A DNA stretch of 15,577 nucleotides, taken from NCBI GenBank assembly GCA_007571095.1, contig RKSB01000118.1:1-15577 (forward strand), written 5' to 3'. The position numbers were made by a program, and so were the translations under genes. The stretch is from K189A clade bacterium (GTDB taxonomy: Bacteria; Pseudomonadota; Gammaproteobacteria; Pseudomonadales; Azotimanducaceae). Positions 6,796 through 13,241 of this stretch are shown here, piece by piece. Each line of letters opens with the position of its first letter. Positions within the stretch are counted from its first letter, which is position 1. The notes below the pieces were generated by a model. It was not told where the DNA came from. It ran no database searches and saw only the letters and a list, made by a program, of their open reading frames with translations.

Positions 6796-6972
6796 ATGAA
6801 ATACGAAGCTTGGGGCAAGACTGATTCGAGCGGTGTTTCAATTCCCTATCCCTACCATCCCCTCGCCCATCATTCTATGGATGTTGCGGCTATTTTTGGG
6901 CGCATGGGTAAATACTACCAAGGCTCCCCCGTGTGCACGGGGATAGACCTCGTGCGCATCGAGCCGCCATGA
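6796..6972 (+). pseudogene. cas3: Truncated type I CRISPR nuclease-helicase Cas3, N-terminal remnant
   Basis: A 58-codon frame starts MKYEAWGKTD and continues YHPLAHHSMDVAAIF (residues 20-34). This is the start of the Cas3 HD nuclease domain. E. coli Cas3 has YWGKS near its N-terminus and then a LLIYHCLDVAAV segment, and many Cas3 proteins have the HPLxxHxxDVAA pattern containing the first metal-binding histidine. From about residue 37 the resemblance stops. The frame runs through a CRISPR-like repeat (6922-6949) and ends at TGA 6970. The HD motif proper, the helicase domain and all other cas genes are missing, so no nuclease function is possible. A deletion that joined the beginning of cas3 to the far end of the CRISPR array explains it. 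The fragment lies between the DUF4143 ATPase and crtZ. Confidence 0.8.
6922..6949 (+). CRISPR. Solitary type I-E-like CRISPR repeat (28 bp)
   Basis: One 28-bp unit has the layout of type I-E repeats: ggctc, then the perfect stem CCCCGTG-TG-CACGGGG (6927-6942), then the tail GGATAGACC that closely matches the usual GGGGATAAACC end. No second repeat is found 61 bp on either side, so this is a single leftover unit, not an array. It lies inside the reading frame of the cas3 fragment. In type I-E loci cas3 stands at one end and the array's last repeat at the other, so both being fused here fits loss of everything between. Confidence 0.72.
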
Positions 6973-6989
6973 CTCGTGAAGGTTTGGTG

Positions 6990-6995
6990 TACAAT
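6990..6995 (+). promoter_or_regulatory. Candidate crtZ -10 box (TACAAT)
   Basis: TACAAT is one mismatch from TATAAT and lies 51 bp before the preferred crtZ start. No matching -35 box is seen in the CRISPR-remnant DNA upstream. If used, transcription would begin near 7002, which argues against the ATG at 7007 as the start. Confidence 0.3.
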
Positions 6996-7045
6996 AAAAG
7001 GCGGTAATGTTTCGGCTCTCAAGGGCTGAGTTTTCTGATTTGCGA

Positions 7046-7558
7046 ATGTCCCAGCTTGCCCTGAACACCTGTTTTTATCTGGTTGCTCTGGTCGGCATGG
7101 AGGCTGTTGCCTGGTCGACACACAAGTATGTGATGCACGGGTTCCTCTGGTGCTGGCACGAGTCGCATCATTTACCCAGAAAAGGCATGTTTGAGAAGAA
7201 CGACCTGTTTGCCCTTGTCTTTGCCGTTCCTTCAATTGTCCTCATCTATATCGGCACTTTCGGTACCGGCTGGAATTCTCCTCACTGGTTCTGGGCGGGT
7301 CTGGGCGTGGCCAGCTACGGCCTGATCTACTTCCTGTTTCACGACTTTCTGGTCCATCGCAGAATTCCTCACAACTATCTGCCCAAAAGCAGGTATCTGC
7401 GCAGAATAGTGCATGCCCATCGTCTGCATCACGTCATTCAGACCAAGCATGACGGCGTTTCCTTCGGCTTTATGGTCACCGAGAGTCCGCTTCGAATTCG
7501 CGAGCGAATGAAGGCCATCGAGACTCGAAGAGAAGCTCAGAGGATGGCTTCAGCCTGA
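7046..7558 (+). CDS. crtZ: Beta-carotene hydroxylase
   Basis: CrtZ is a di-iron membrane hydroxylase that adds 3-hydroxyl groups to the beta-rings of beta-carotene, giving zeaxanthin via cryptoxanthin. All four histidine motifs of the fatty-acid-hydroxylase superfamily are present: HKYVMH (26-31), HESHH (38-42), HDFLVH (99-104) and HRLHH (125-129). Hydrophobic segments lie at 9-24, 53-70 and 82-98. From the ATG at 7046 the protein has 170 residues and its N-terminus aligns residue for residue in length with Pantoea-type CrtZ. An in-frame ATG at 7007 adds 13 residues and has the better Shine-Dalgarno (AAAGGCGG), so the start is open. It is convergent with crtB. Its upstream DNA is the CRISPR-Cas deletion scar. 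Confidence 0.93.
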   Translation: MSQLALNTCFYLVALVGMEAVAWSTHKYVMHGFLWCWHESHHLPRKGMFEKNDLFALVFAVPSIVLIYIGTFGTGWNSPHWFWAGLGVASYGLIYFLFHDFLVHRRIPHNYLPKSRYLRRIVHAHRLHHVIQTKHDGVSFGFMVTESPLRIRERMKAIETRREAQRMASA

Positions 7559-7564
7559 TCACTC

Positions 7565-7580
7565 GCCGGCCTTGGCCGGC
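7565..7580. terminator. Inverted repeat between convergent crtZ and crtB
   Basis: GCCGGCC-TT-GGCCGGC is a perfect 7-bp stem with a two-base centre, filling most of the 23-bp gap between the two stop codons. The plus strand has a five-T run about 7 bp further on (7588-7593). It may act as a weak shared terminator or a 3'-end stabiliser for both transcripts. Confidence 0.5.
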
Positions 7581-7581
7581 C

Positions 7582-8529
7582 TCAACCCTTTTTACTCTTG
7601 TAAGGCCTGGGTATCCAGAGGTCGCGCTCGGGTGCCTTCTGGTGGCGCAGGGCTGTGATGATATAGAGGGCCTGCGGCAGACTGACCGCCGCCAGCCAGA
7701 GCTTGCGTTGGCTGCTGGTGTGGGCACGTTCTCGCCAAGGCGAGTCATGACTCGCCTTGAGCACTCGCCCGATGTCTCGATAGATGGCTCTGGCAGTGGT
7801 GATTGTCCAGGCACATCTGGCCGGCAGATGGGCTATTCCGTAAACGGCCGACTGGTAGTAGTGGTCGGCCTCTTTCAGCATCCTCAGGCAGACCGGAAAA
7901 AGCTCAGAAGCATGGCCAGGGAAGGCGGCGGCATTCAGCGGCACAGAAGCCTCTTGCAGCCAGTCTTTGGGCAGGTAAATACGCCCGTCCTCTGCATCCT
8001 GCATGATGTCTCGGCAAATGTTGGTCAACTGGTAAGCCAACCCGAGGTCAATGGCTCTTTGCAGGATCGCCTCGTCCCTGACTCCCATGACGCAGGCCAT
8101 CATGGCTCCAACGGTACCGGCGACGTGATAGCAGTATTGCAACGTGTCCTCAAAATTCTCGTACTGATGCCGATTGAGGTCCATTTCAAATCCGACCAGC
8201 AGTTCTTCGGGGTAGCGAGGCGGAATCGCAGCTTCCTGAAAGACTCTCTGAAAAGCACGAAACACATCCTGTTCAGGCGGCTTGCCTGCCATGGCATCGG
8301 CGGTTTGCGAACGCAGTTCGGCCAGCCTTCTGGACTGCTCTTTCGGGTCAGGCGAATCCTGCCCCTGGCCCAGTATCTGGCCGTCAATCTGGTCGTCACA
8401 ATGCCTGCACCAGGCGTAGAGCATGATGGCCCGCTCGTAGGTCTTGCGGTCAAACAACCGAGCGGCCAGGGCGAAACTTTTCGAACCCTTGTCGATAATC
8501 TCGCGTGCCGTCCTGACGAGATCTTCCAT
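7582..8529 (-). CDS. crtB: Phytoene synthase
   Basis: CrtB joins two geranylgeranyl diphosphates head-to-head through prephytoene diphosphate to 15-cis-phytoene at the membrane. The 315-residue protein has the trans-isoprenyl diphosphate synthase head-to-head fold signatures: SKSFALAARL (16-25), the first Asp motif CRHCDDQID (41-49), YHVAGTVG (134-141) and the second motif NICRDIMQDAEDGR (170-183), all with their Mg-binding acids intact. Its length is normal for the family. It is the last gene of the crtY-crtI-crtB operon; its ATG is 6 bp after the crtI stop and has a TAGGCGG ribosome-binding site overlapping that stop codon. It ends facing crtZ. Confidence 0.95.
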   Translation of the reverse strand: MEDLVRTAREIIDKGSKSFALAARLFDRKTYERAIMLYAWCRHCDDQIDGQILGQGQDSPDPKEQSRRLAELRSQTADAMAGKPPEQDVFRAFQRVFQEAAIPPRYPEELLVGFEMDLNRHQYENFEDTLQYCYHVAGTVGAMMACVMGVRDEAILQRAIDLGLAYQLTNICRDIMQDAEDGRIYLPKDWLQEASVPLNAAAFPGHASELFPVCLRMLKEADHYYQSAVYGIAHLPARCAWTITTARAIYRDIGRVLKASHDSPWRERAHTSSQRKLWLAAVSLPQALYIITALRHQKAPERDLWIPRPYKSKKG

Positions 8530-8535
8530 AGCCGC

Positions 8536-10095
8536 CTAGACTGCAACCGGCTGCTTTTCCAGCAATCGAAGCCTGTCCGTATTCGGCCATTCGACTCGGT
8601 AATCTTCCAGTATCAGCCGGGCGGTTGCCTTGGCTGACCCGACGACACCGGGAATACCGGCACCTGGATGGGTACCGGCACCGACAAAGTAAAGCCCCTT
8701 AATTTTCTTGTCTCGGTTGTGAATTCTGAACCAGGCGCTCTGCGTCAGATTGGGTGTCAGCGAAAAAGCCGACCCCAAATGTGCATTGAGTTCACTTTTG
8801 AAGTCCGCAGGAGTGAAGAGCCGGCTGGTAACAATCCGATTTTTCAGTCCTGGCATGTAGCGTTGGTCCAGGTAGTCGATAATCCGGTCTCGGTACAGAG
8901 GCCCGGTTTTCGACCAGTCGATGGCCGCATTACCCAGATGCGGAACGGGTGAAAGCACATAGAAGGCCGAGCATCCGGTTGGCGCCATGGAGGTATCGGA
9001 TGTGGAGGGTGCATTGACATAGAGAGAAAAGTCCTTCGGCAACTCTCTGCCTTTGAAAATGTCTTTCAGCAGTGCCTCGTATCTGGGCCCGAACATGATG
9101 CTGTGGTGCTTCAGTTCAGGCCAGTCTCCCTCGGTGCCGAAATAGACCACAAACAGCGACGGGCTGTAGTCCTTGCGCTTCAGCCTCCTGGCCATTTGTC
9201 TGCCACGAGCACTTGTACTCAGCAGCCGGTCGTAAGTAAAAAAGACATCGGCATTGCTGGCAACCAGATCAAATTCGTGCTTATGGCCAGCGGCGTCACA
9301 GACACCGGTTACTCGGTTGTTCGCAGTGGTGATCTCGACTGCCGGGTTGCTCAGCCTGATTTGACCGCCCAGTTCTTCGAAAAGATCGGCCATCGCCTTG
9401 ACCAGCTTGTTGATGCCGCCTTTGGGATAACTGACACCCCACTGGGTTTCGAGGGCATGAATGAGCGTGTAGATGGACGAAGACTTGAACGGATTACCGC
9501 CTATCAGAAGAGAATTGAAGCTGAAAGCCTGCCGAAGCTGGTCGTCCTTGATAAAGGAACTGACCATGCTGTACACGCTTCTGTAACTCTTGAGCCTGAG
9601 TAGCTGGGGGGCCACCCTGAGCATGCTCGCAAAGCTCAGGAAAGCCTTGGTTCCGAGCTTGATATAGCCTTCGTTCATCACTTTGCGAGAATAGGCCAGC
9701 ATGCGCTCATAGCCCTCAACGTCAGGCGGATTTTTTTGACGAATCTGGGCCTTGGTCTTTTCCAGATCATTGCTGTAGTCGAAGGTGAAGCCGTCTTCCC
9801 AGTAGAGCCGATAGAAGGGCTCGACCGGAATCATTTCGACGTAATCGGCCATCTTTCTGTTCGAGACGGCAAAGAGTTCGTCCAGACAGTCCGGGTCGGT
9901 GACCACCGTCGGGCCTGCATCAAACACGAAGCCCTGCTCTTCGTAAACATAGGCTCGCCCGCCCGGCTTGTCGCGCGATTCGAAGATCACCGTCTGAAAG
10001 CCGGCCGATTGAAGGCGAATGGCTAGTGCTAGCCCGCCGAACCCCGCACCTATGACGGCTGCTTTGTGCTTGCTTGAACTTTCTTTCATGGGCAT
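8536..10095 (-). CDS. crtI: Phytoene desaturase (CrtI type)
   Basis: CrtI is an FAD-dependent desaturase-isomerase that carries out the four desaturations from phytoene to all-trans lycopene at the membrane. It has the N-terminal dinucleotide-binding motif VIGAGFGG (14-21) with FESRDKPGGRA (38-48) and FDAGPTVV (58-65). The C-terminal bacterial phytoene dehydrogenase signature, FVGAGTHPGAGIPGVVGSAK, lies within residues 467-495. The preferred start is the ATG at 10095 (519 residues), which overlaps the crtY stop codon as TGATG, a sign of translational coupling; a second ATG two codons later (10089) is equally possible. The open frame extends 20 codons further upstream into crtY, but that part (MSAGGQPSPLF) is not CrtI-like. 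Whether it stops at neurosporene or goes on to lycopene cannot be read from sequence, though the downstream cyclase implies lycopene. Confidence 0.95.
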   Translation of the reverse strand: MPMKESSSKHKAAVIGAGFGGLALAIRLQSAGFQTVIFESRDKPGGRAYVYEEQGFVFDAGPTVVTDPDCLDELFAVSNRKMADYVEMIPVEPFYRLYWEDGFTFDYSNDLEKTKAQIRQKNPPDVEGYERMLAYSRKVMNEGYIKLGTKAFLSFASMLRVAPQLLRLKSYRSVYSMVSSFIKDDQLRQAFSFNSLLIGGNPFKSSSIYTLIHALETQWGVSYPKGGINKLVKAMADLFEELGGQIRLSNPAVEITTANNRVTGVCDAAGHKHEFDLVASNADVFFTYDRLLSTSARGRQMARRLKRKDYSPSLFVVYFGTEGDWPELKHHSIMFGPRYEALLKDIFKGRELPKDFSLYVNAPSTSDTSMAPTGCSAFYVLSPVPHLGNAAIDWSKTGPLYRDRIIDYLDQRYMPGLKNRIVTSRLFTPADFKSELNAHLGSAFSLTPNLTQSAWFRIHNRDKKIKGLYFVGAGTHPGAGIPGVVGSAKATARLILEDYRVEWPNTDRLRLLEKQPVAV

Positions 10096-11279
10096 CAGTC
10101 TTGTTGGTTTGAATTCGAAGAAGAAAAGCGGCGAAGGCTGGCCTCCGGCAGACACCGCAGGGCCTCGATAATCGGAACCGGTGGTCGTCCCACCAATATC
10201 CTTATTTTATCAGCCCATTGCAGCCGGTTGGCGTAAAAACGCTCGACCAGAGGGGTGGGCAGCCTGTGAAACCGCTCCAGAATGACATATCGCTCCTCGG
10301 GTTTCGCCGCCATGAAAAGCATACGGTTGAGTAAATGCAGAAAACGCTGCTGCCGAAAGTTCTGCCGAGAGTAGTCTCGAATGAATTCATAAGCCTGCTG
10401 GCTTGAAGCCAGCACTGCGGGATTTCGCGCCAGCAGGTCGGCTGTTCTGACCGCATCGGGAAAGGAATAGCCGGTAACGGCGTGAAAAAGAGCTGCCCTC
10501 AAGCCCAGCCTGGGTATGCCCGGGCTGGTTTTCCAGAAGGCATCTATGTCGCCGCCCAGCATGATAGGCAGAACGCCGTCTTCTTCCCTGACGACCTCGC
10601 TCGCTTTCCAGCCCTGATTTTTAACATAATCGGCGATGGCCGTTCGGTCGGCCTCGATGTTCAGCCTTTCACTGTTCGCATAACGTGTATCCTCGACCAG
10701 CACTTGAGTCGGGCTGAAAGGCAGAGTGTAAACAAAGCGATAGTCATCCTGCGGGACGCTGGCATCCATGATGACAGGCCCCGCCAGCCCGTGTTCATTT
10801 TTAAGCTCAATCACTCGGCCGGTGAATTTTTGAAAACCCACGACGACAGCGGCATTGGGTTCGGGCCCTCGGCAGTCAATCAGGCACTTCGCCTTCAAGG
10901 TTTCTCCATCATCCAGAACCACTTCGTCTGGTGTCAGTCGAGCGATCGTGGCCTGAGTGCGGATGGCTTCTTTCGGCAGGGTTTTTTGAATATGCCGATC
11001 GAGTGCCTCGGAGTCGGTTGAGCAGTAGGTCGAAAAAAAGCTTCGCCGAAGCTCGGGAAAGCGCACTTCGTATTGCGGCCAAGTGTGTTGAATCAGCGGC
11101 GTGATCCACTGATACTGGCTTTCGGTCAGGTCGCTTTTGAAAAACGACCAGGTATGATGGCCACCCAGGTGCCGACCTTGCTCAAGGATCAGCAGCTTGA
11201 GTTCGGGAGAGTCGGAGTGCAGCCTCCAGGCGGTCAGGGCGGCAGACAGGCCGCCACCGCAAAAGATGATGTCATACAT
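10095..11279 (-). CDS. crtY: Lycopene beta-cyclase (CrtY type)
   Basis: CrtY cyclises both ends of lycopene to beta-carotene without net redox change, using a bound flavin. Counting from the TTG at 11285, the protein has a GGGLSAA dinucleotide-binding motif (10-16), the acidic end of the second strand LILEQG (32-37), and HHTWSF (43-48), typical of proteobacterial CrtY. Further on come DCRGP, the catalytic-region segment SPTQVLVEDTRY and the C-terminal GLRAALFHAVTGYSFPDAVR. I prefer the ATG at 11279 (394 residues) over that TTG two codons earlier, because AAGG lies 7 nt before the ATG. It is the first gene of the crtYIB operon and overlaps crtI. Its 5' 330 bp and upstream DNA have a second, decayed copy at 11400-11685. 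Confidence 0.95.
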   Translation of the reverse strand: MYDIIFCGGGLSAALTAWRLHSDSPELKLLILEQGRHLGGHHTWSFFKSDLTESQYQWITPLIQHTWPQYEVRFPELRRSFFSTYCSTDSEALDRHIQKTLPKEAIRTQATIARLTPDEVVLDDGETLKAKCLIDCRGPEPNAAVVVGFQKFTGRVIELKNEHGLAGPVIMDASVPQDDYRFVYTLPFSPTQVLVEDTRYANSERLNIEADRTAIADYVKNQGWKASEVVREEDGVLPIMLGGDIDAFWKTSPGIPRLGLRAALFHAVTGYSFPDAVRTADLLARNPAVLASSQQAYEFIRDYSRQNFRQQRFLHLLNRMLFMAAKPEERYVILERFHRLPTPLVERFYANRLQWADKIRILVGRPPVPIIEALRCLPEASLRRFSSSNSNQQD

Positions 11280-11397
11280 AGGCAAGCCTTGAGGTTTCGG
11301 CTGATTTTTTCGGGCTTTTCGGCTCGCGGTTGCTGTATCCGGCTGGTCAGCCCGAATTCTAACCGAAAAGGAAAGGCCGATTCGTTCGCTGTCAATT
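11280..11397 (-). promoter_or_regulatory. Upstream region of the crtYIB operon
   Basis: This must contain the operon promoter and leader. It holds AAGG just before the start, an imperfect GGCTG-GT-CAGCC hairpin (around 11341-11352) that is perfected in the duplicated copy, a TAGAAT on the minus strand (11361-11356) and a perfect TTGACA (11395-11390). The last two are 28 bp apart, too far to form one promoter. Confidence 0.4.
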
Positions 11398-11685
11398 GAG
11401 GGAGAGTGGCTTGAGTGCGGCGGCTTCTCTCGGCAGGGTTCTTTGAATATGTCGATGAAGTGTGATGACCGCCCAGGTGCCGACCTTGCTCAAGGATCAG
11501 CAGTTGAAGCCCGGAAGAGTCGGAGTGCGGCTTTCAGGCGGTCAGGGCGGCAGACAGGCCGCCACTGCAAAAGATGATGCCAGGGCAAGCCTTGAGGGTC
11601 AGACTGGTTTGTTTAGGGCTTTCTGTCTTGTAGCTGCCGTATCCGGCTGTTCAGCCGGAGTCCTGACTCAGAAGCATAAGGAAAA
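11398..11685 (-). pseudogene. Decayed tandem copy of the crtY 5' end and its upstream region
   Basis: This stretch repeats 10940-11380. Segment 11408-11462 matches crtY 10951-11005 (ttgagtgcgg...ggcttct...cggcaggg...tttgaatatg), and 11463-11600 matches 11153-11300 across the crtY N-terminal codons and ribosome-binding region. The match then continues through the hairpin to about 11685. About 148 bp of crtY sequence (roughly 11005-11153) is missing from the copy. The start codon region has been lost: the parent reads gatgatgtcatacataggcaag and the copy gatgatgccagggcaag. It cannot encode a cyclase. Placement directly upstream of crtY shows a tandem duplication followed by decay. Confidence 0.85.
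11644..11659. repeat. Perfect hairpin in the duplicated crtY upstream region
   Basis: CCGGCTG-TT-CAGCCGG is a perfect 7-bp inverted repeat. The equivalent place in the parent (11340-11353) keeps only part of it. No T-run follows on either strand, so a classic terminator is not supported. Confidence 0.45.
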
Positions 11686-11879
11686 AATAAAGAAAAGATA
11701 AAGAAAAAGCTAACGGATGCAAAAAAGAAGAGTGTTCTGGTCGGCGAGCCTGTTCAGGCGTTTTGTATACTGAGGTCGTGAGCCTTCGCCTGGCTTTTTT
11801 GTAGGCCCGGCTCCAGCACAAAACCGAAAACGCCCTCTATGTCGGGCCGAACAGCAAGGGTCGAGTTTGAGCCGCCCAA
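11686..11879. other. Gene-free stretch between the crtY remnant and the trb leader
   Basis: It is A/G-rich at its left edge (many aagaaaa runs). It contains a GCCTG-TT-CAGGC hairpin (11748-11759), a TATACT -10-like hexamer (11766-11771) without a -35 box, and a weak AGCC...GGCT stem followed by six T (11781-11800). No gene is seen. Confidence 0.4.
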
Positions 11880-11899
11880 GCACAAGCCGAAACTTGTGC
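11880..11899 (+). promoter_or_regulatory. Hairpin in the trbB leader
   Basis: GCACAAG-CCGAAA-CTTGTGC is a perfect 7-bp stem with a six-base loop, about 73 bp before the trbB start. No T-run follows. It is the first of two structures in the leader. Confidence 0.45.
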
Positions 11900-11925
11900 G
11901 ATTTGAGCTCTTTTCGCACTCTGCC

Positions 11926-11960
11926 CTCTGCTTCAGAGTATTCCGCAGAGTTCTTTTTTT
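11926..11960 (+). terminator. Candidate attenuator/terminator just before trbB
   Basis: CTCTGC (11926-11931) pairs with GCAGAG (11945-11950), directly followed by ttcttttttt: an intrinsic-terminator shape on the plus strand. The left arm can instead pair with CAGAG at 11934-11938 (CTCTG-CTT-CAGAG), so two exclusive folds exist. The T-run ends one base before the AAGG ribosome-binding site of trbB. It either ends upstream transcription or attenuates the trb operon. Confidence 0.5.
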
Positions 11961-11971
11961 AAGGTCTGCGC

Positions 11972-12940
11972 ATGGAAACCAAACATTGTCGTTTGATTGC
12001 CAAGCTGAAGCGAGAGTTGGGGGAGGTCGTGCTGAGCGCGCTGGATGACCCTGCTGTCATTGAGATTGCGCTGAACTCCGATGGTTGCCTGTGGATTGAA
12101 CGTCTGGGCCAGGCCATGACAAAGGCGGGTCGAATGAGTGCCTCCAACGCCCTTTCGCTGCTCGGAACAGTTGCCGCCTCGCTGAACACCGAAATTCATC
12201 GCGGGCAACCCATTGTGGAGGGCGAGTTGATACTGGATGGCTCCAGAATTGAAGGGCTGGTACCGCCTGTGTCAATGGCTCCCGTTTTTTGTATTCGCAA
12301 ACGTGCCGGTCGAGTATTCAGCCTCGACGACTATCAGGCACAGGGCGTTTTGCCGCCGATGGCGGTGGAGATCATTCGGCATGCACTGCTTCAACGTCAA
12401 AACATATTGATTGCCGGCGGCACCGGTAGCGGAAAAACCACTCTGGGCAATGCCATTCTGGGCGACATAGCAGCCGAGCAGCCAAATGAGCGGCTGGTTA
12501 TTCTGGAAGATACCGCCGAGCTCCAGTGCAAGGCAGAGAATGCGGTCACTTTGCGTACCTCGGACAGAGTCGATATGCAGGCTCTGCTCAGGGCGACTCT
12601 GCGCCTGCGCCCCGACCGCATCATTGTCGGCGAAGTTCGAGGAAAAGAGGCACTGGCCCTGCTGAAGGCCTGGAACACTGGCCACCCCGGCGGCCTGGCC
12701 ACACTGCACGCCAACAGTTGTGCCGGTGCGTTGGAGCGGCTTGAGCGGCTGGTGGCCGAAGCAGGGCTTGTCCATTCGGTACAGCCTCTGATTGCCGAGG
12801 CGGTGGATATTGTGATAGCCATCTGCCGTCTTGGCAGCCAGCGAAGGATCACCGAGATAGTTCGAGTCCAGGGCGAGCAGGCAGACTATTCGCTGACTTC
12901 GCTTTTTTGTCATCGAGTACCGACTCATCATGCCGCCTGA
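11972..12940 (+). CDS. trbB: Conjugal transfer ATPase TrbB (VirB11-like)
   Basis: TrbB is the hexameric, cytoplasmic-face ATPase of P-type/type IV secretion systems, a relative of VirB11 and of type II/IV pilus ATPases. The 322-residue protein shows the Walker A GGTGSGKTT (149-157), the Asp box VILEDTAEL (176-184), the Walker B region RPDRIIVGEVRG (213-224) and the His box GHPGGLATLHAN (237-248). Family length is normal. The ATG at 11972 has AAGG 7 nt upstream. It is the first gene of the trb operon seen here. A structured leader with a terminator-like hairpin precedes it, and it overlaps trbD by 11 bp. Confidence 0.95.
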   Translation: METKHCRLIAKLKRELGEVVLSALDDPAVIEIALNSDGCLWIERLGQAMTKAGRMSASNALSLLGTVAASLNTEIHRGQPIVEGELILDGSRIEGLVPPVSMAPVFCIRKRAGRVFSLDDYQAQGVLPPMAVEIIRHALLQRQNILIAGGTGSGKTTLGNAILGDIAAEQPNERLVILEDTAELQCKAENAVTLRTSDRVDMQALLRATLRLRPDRIIVGEVRGKEALALLKAWNTGHPGGLATLHANSCAGALERLERLVAEAGLVHSVQPLIAEAVDIVIAICRLGSQRRITEIVRVQGEQADYSLTSLFCHRVPTHHAA

Positions 12941-13241
12941 ACACCTGAGACTTCCTTTGTACGGGGCCATGCACCGCCCCGATCTGATGGCCGGTTGCGA
13001 ACGAACCCTGTTTCTGACATCCGGCCTTATAGCCGTTTTGATCGCTCTGTGTGGCCTGACCTGGTGGACGAGTCTGGCCGGCTTCGGCATCTGGGTGTTG
13101 CTGGTGGGCTTGTTGCGGGCGATGGCGAGAAGCGATCCACACCTGAGTCGCGTCTATCTCCGCCACATTCGTTATCGGCCTTATTATGCTGCGCTGGCTT
13201 CTCCCTGGTCGCCTCCTCCGGTACTTGCATGCAATCGCTGA
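12930..13241 (+). CDS. trbD: Conjugal transfer protein TrbD (VirB3-like)
   Basis: TrbD is a small inner-membrane subunit of the conjugation channel that associates with TrbE. The 103-residue protein has the family's N-terminal LPLYGAMHRPDLMAG, two adjacent hydrophobic segments (about 26-44 and 47-65), and the family's DPHLSRVYLRHIRYRPYYAA stretch (69-88). It overlaps trbB by 11 bp and trbE by 13 bp with no strong ribosome-binding site of its own, which points to coupled translation. The pilin gene trbC, usually found between trbB and trbD, has no room here. Confidence 0.88.
   Translation: MPPEHLRLPLYGAMHRPDLMAGCERTLFLTSGLIAVLIALCGLTWWTSLAGFGIWVLLVGLLRAMARSDPHLSRVYLRHIRYRPYYAALASPWSPPPVLACNR

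Noticed and set aside
7642..8637. A 331-codon plus-strand frame opposite crtB/crtI
   Set aside because: It lies wholly antisense to crtB and the end of crtI, both certain by motifs, and shows no domain or ribosome-binding support.
11356..11395. TTGACA and TAGAAT on the minus strand as the crtYIB promoter
   Set aside because: They are 28 bp apart, well outside the 16-19 bp needed for a sigma70 promoter, so they cannot form one promoter.
11839..12048. A 69-codon plus-strand frame ahead of and overlapping trbB
   Set aside because: It runs through the hairpins and into trbB in another frame, lacks a family match and a ribosome site, and is better explained as leader sequence.
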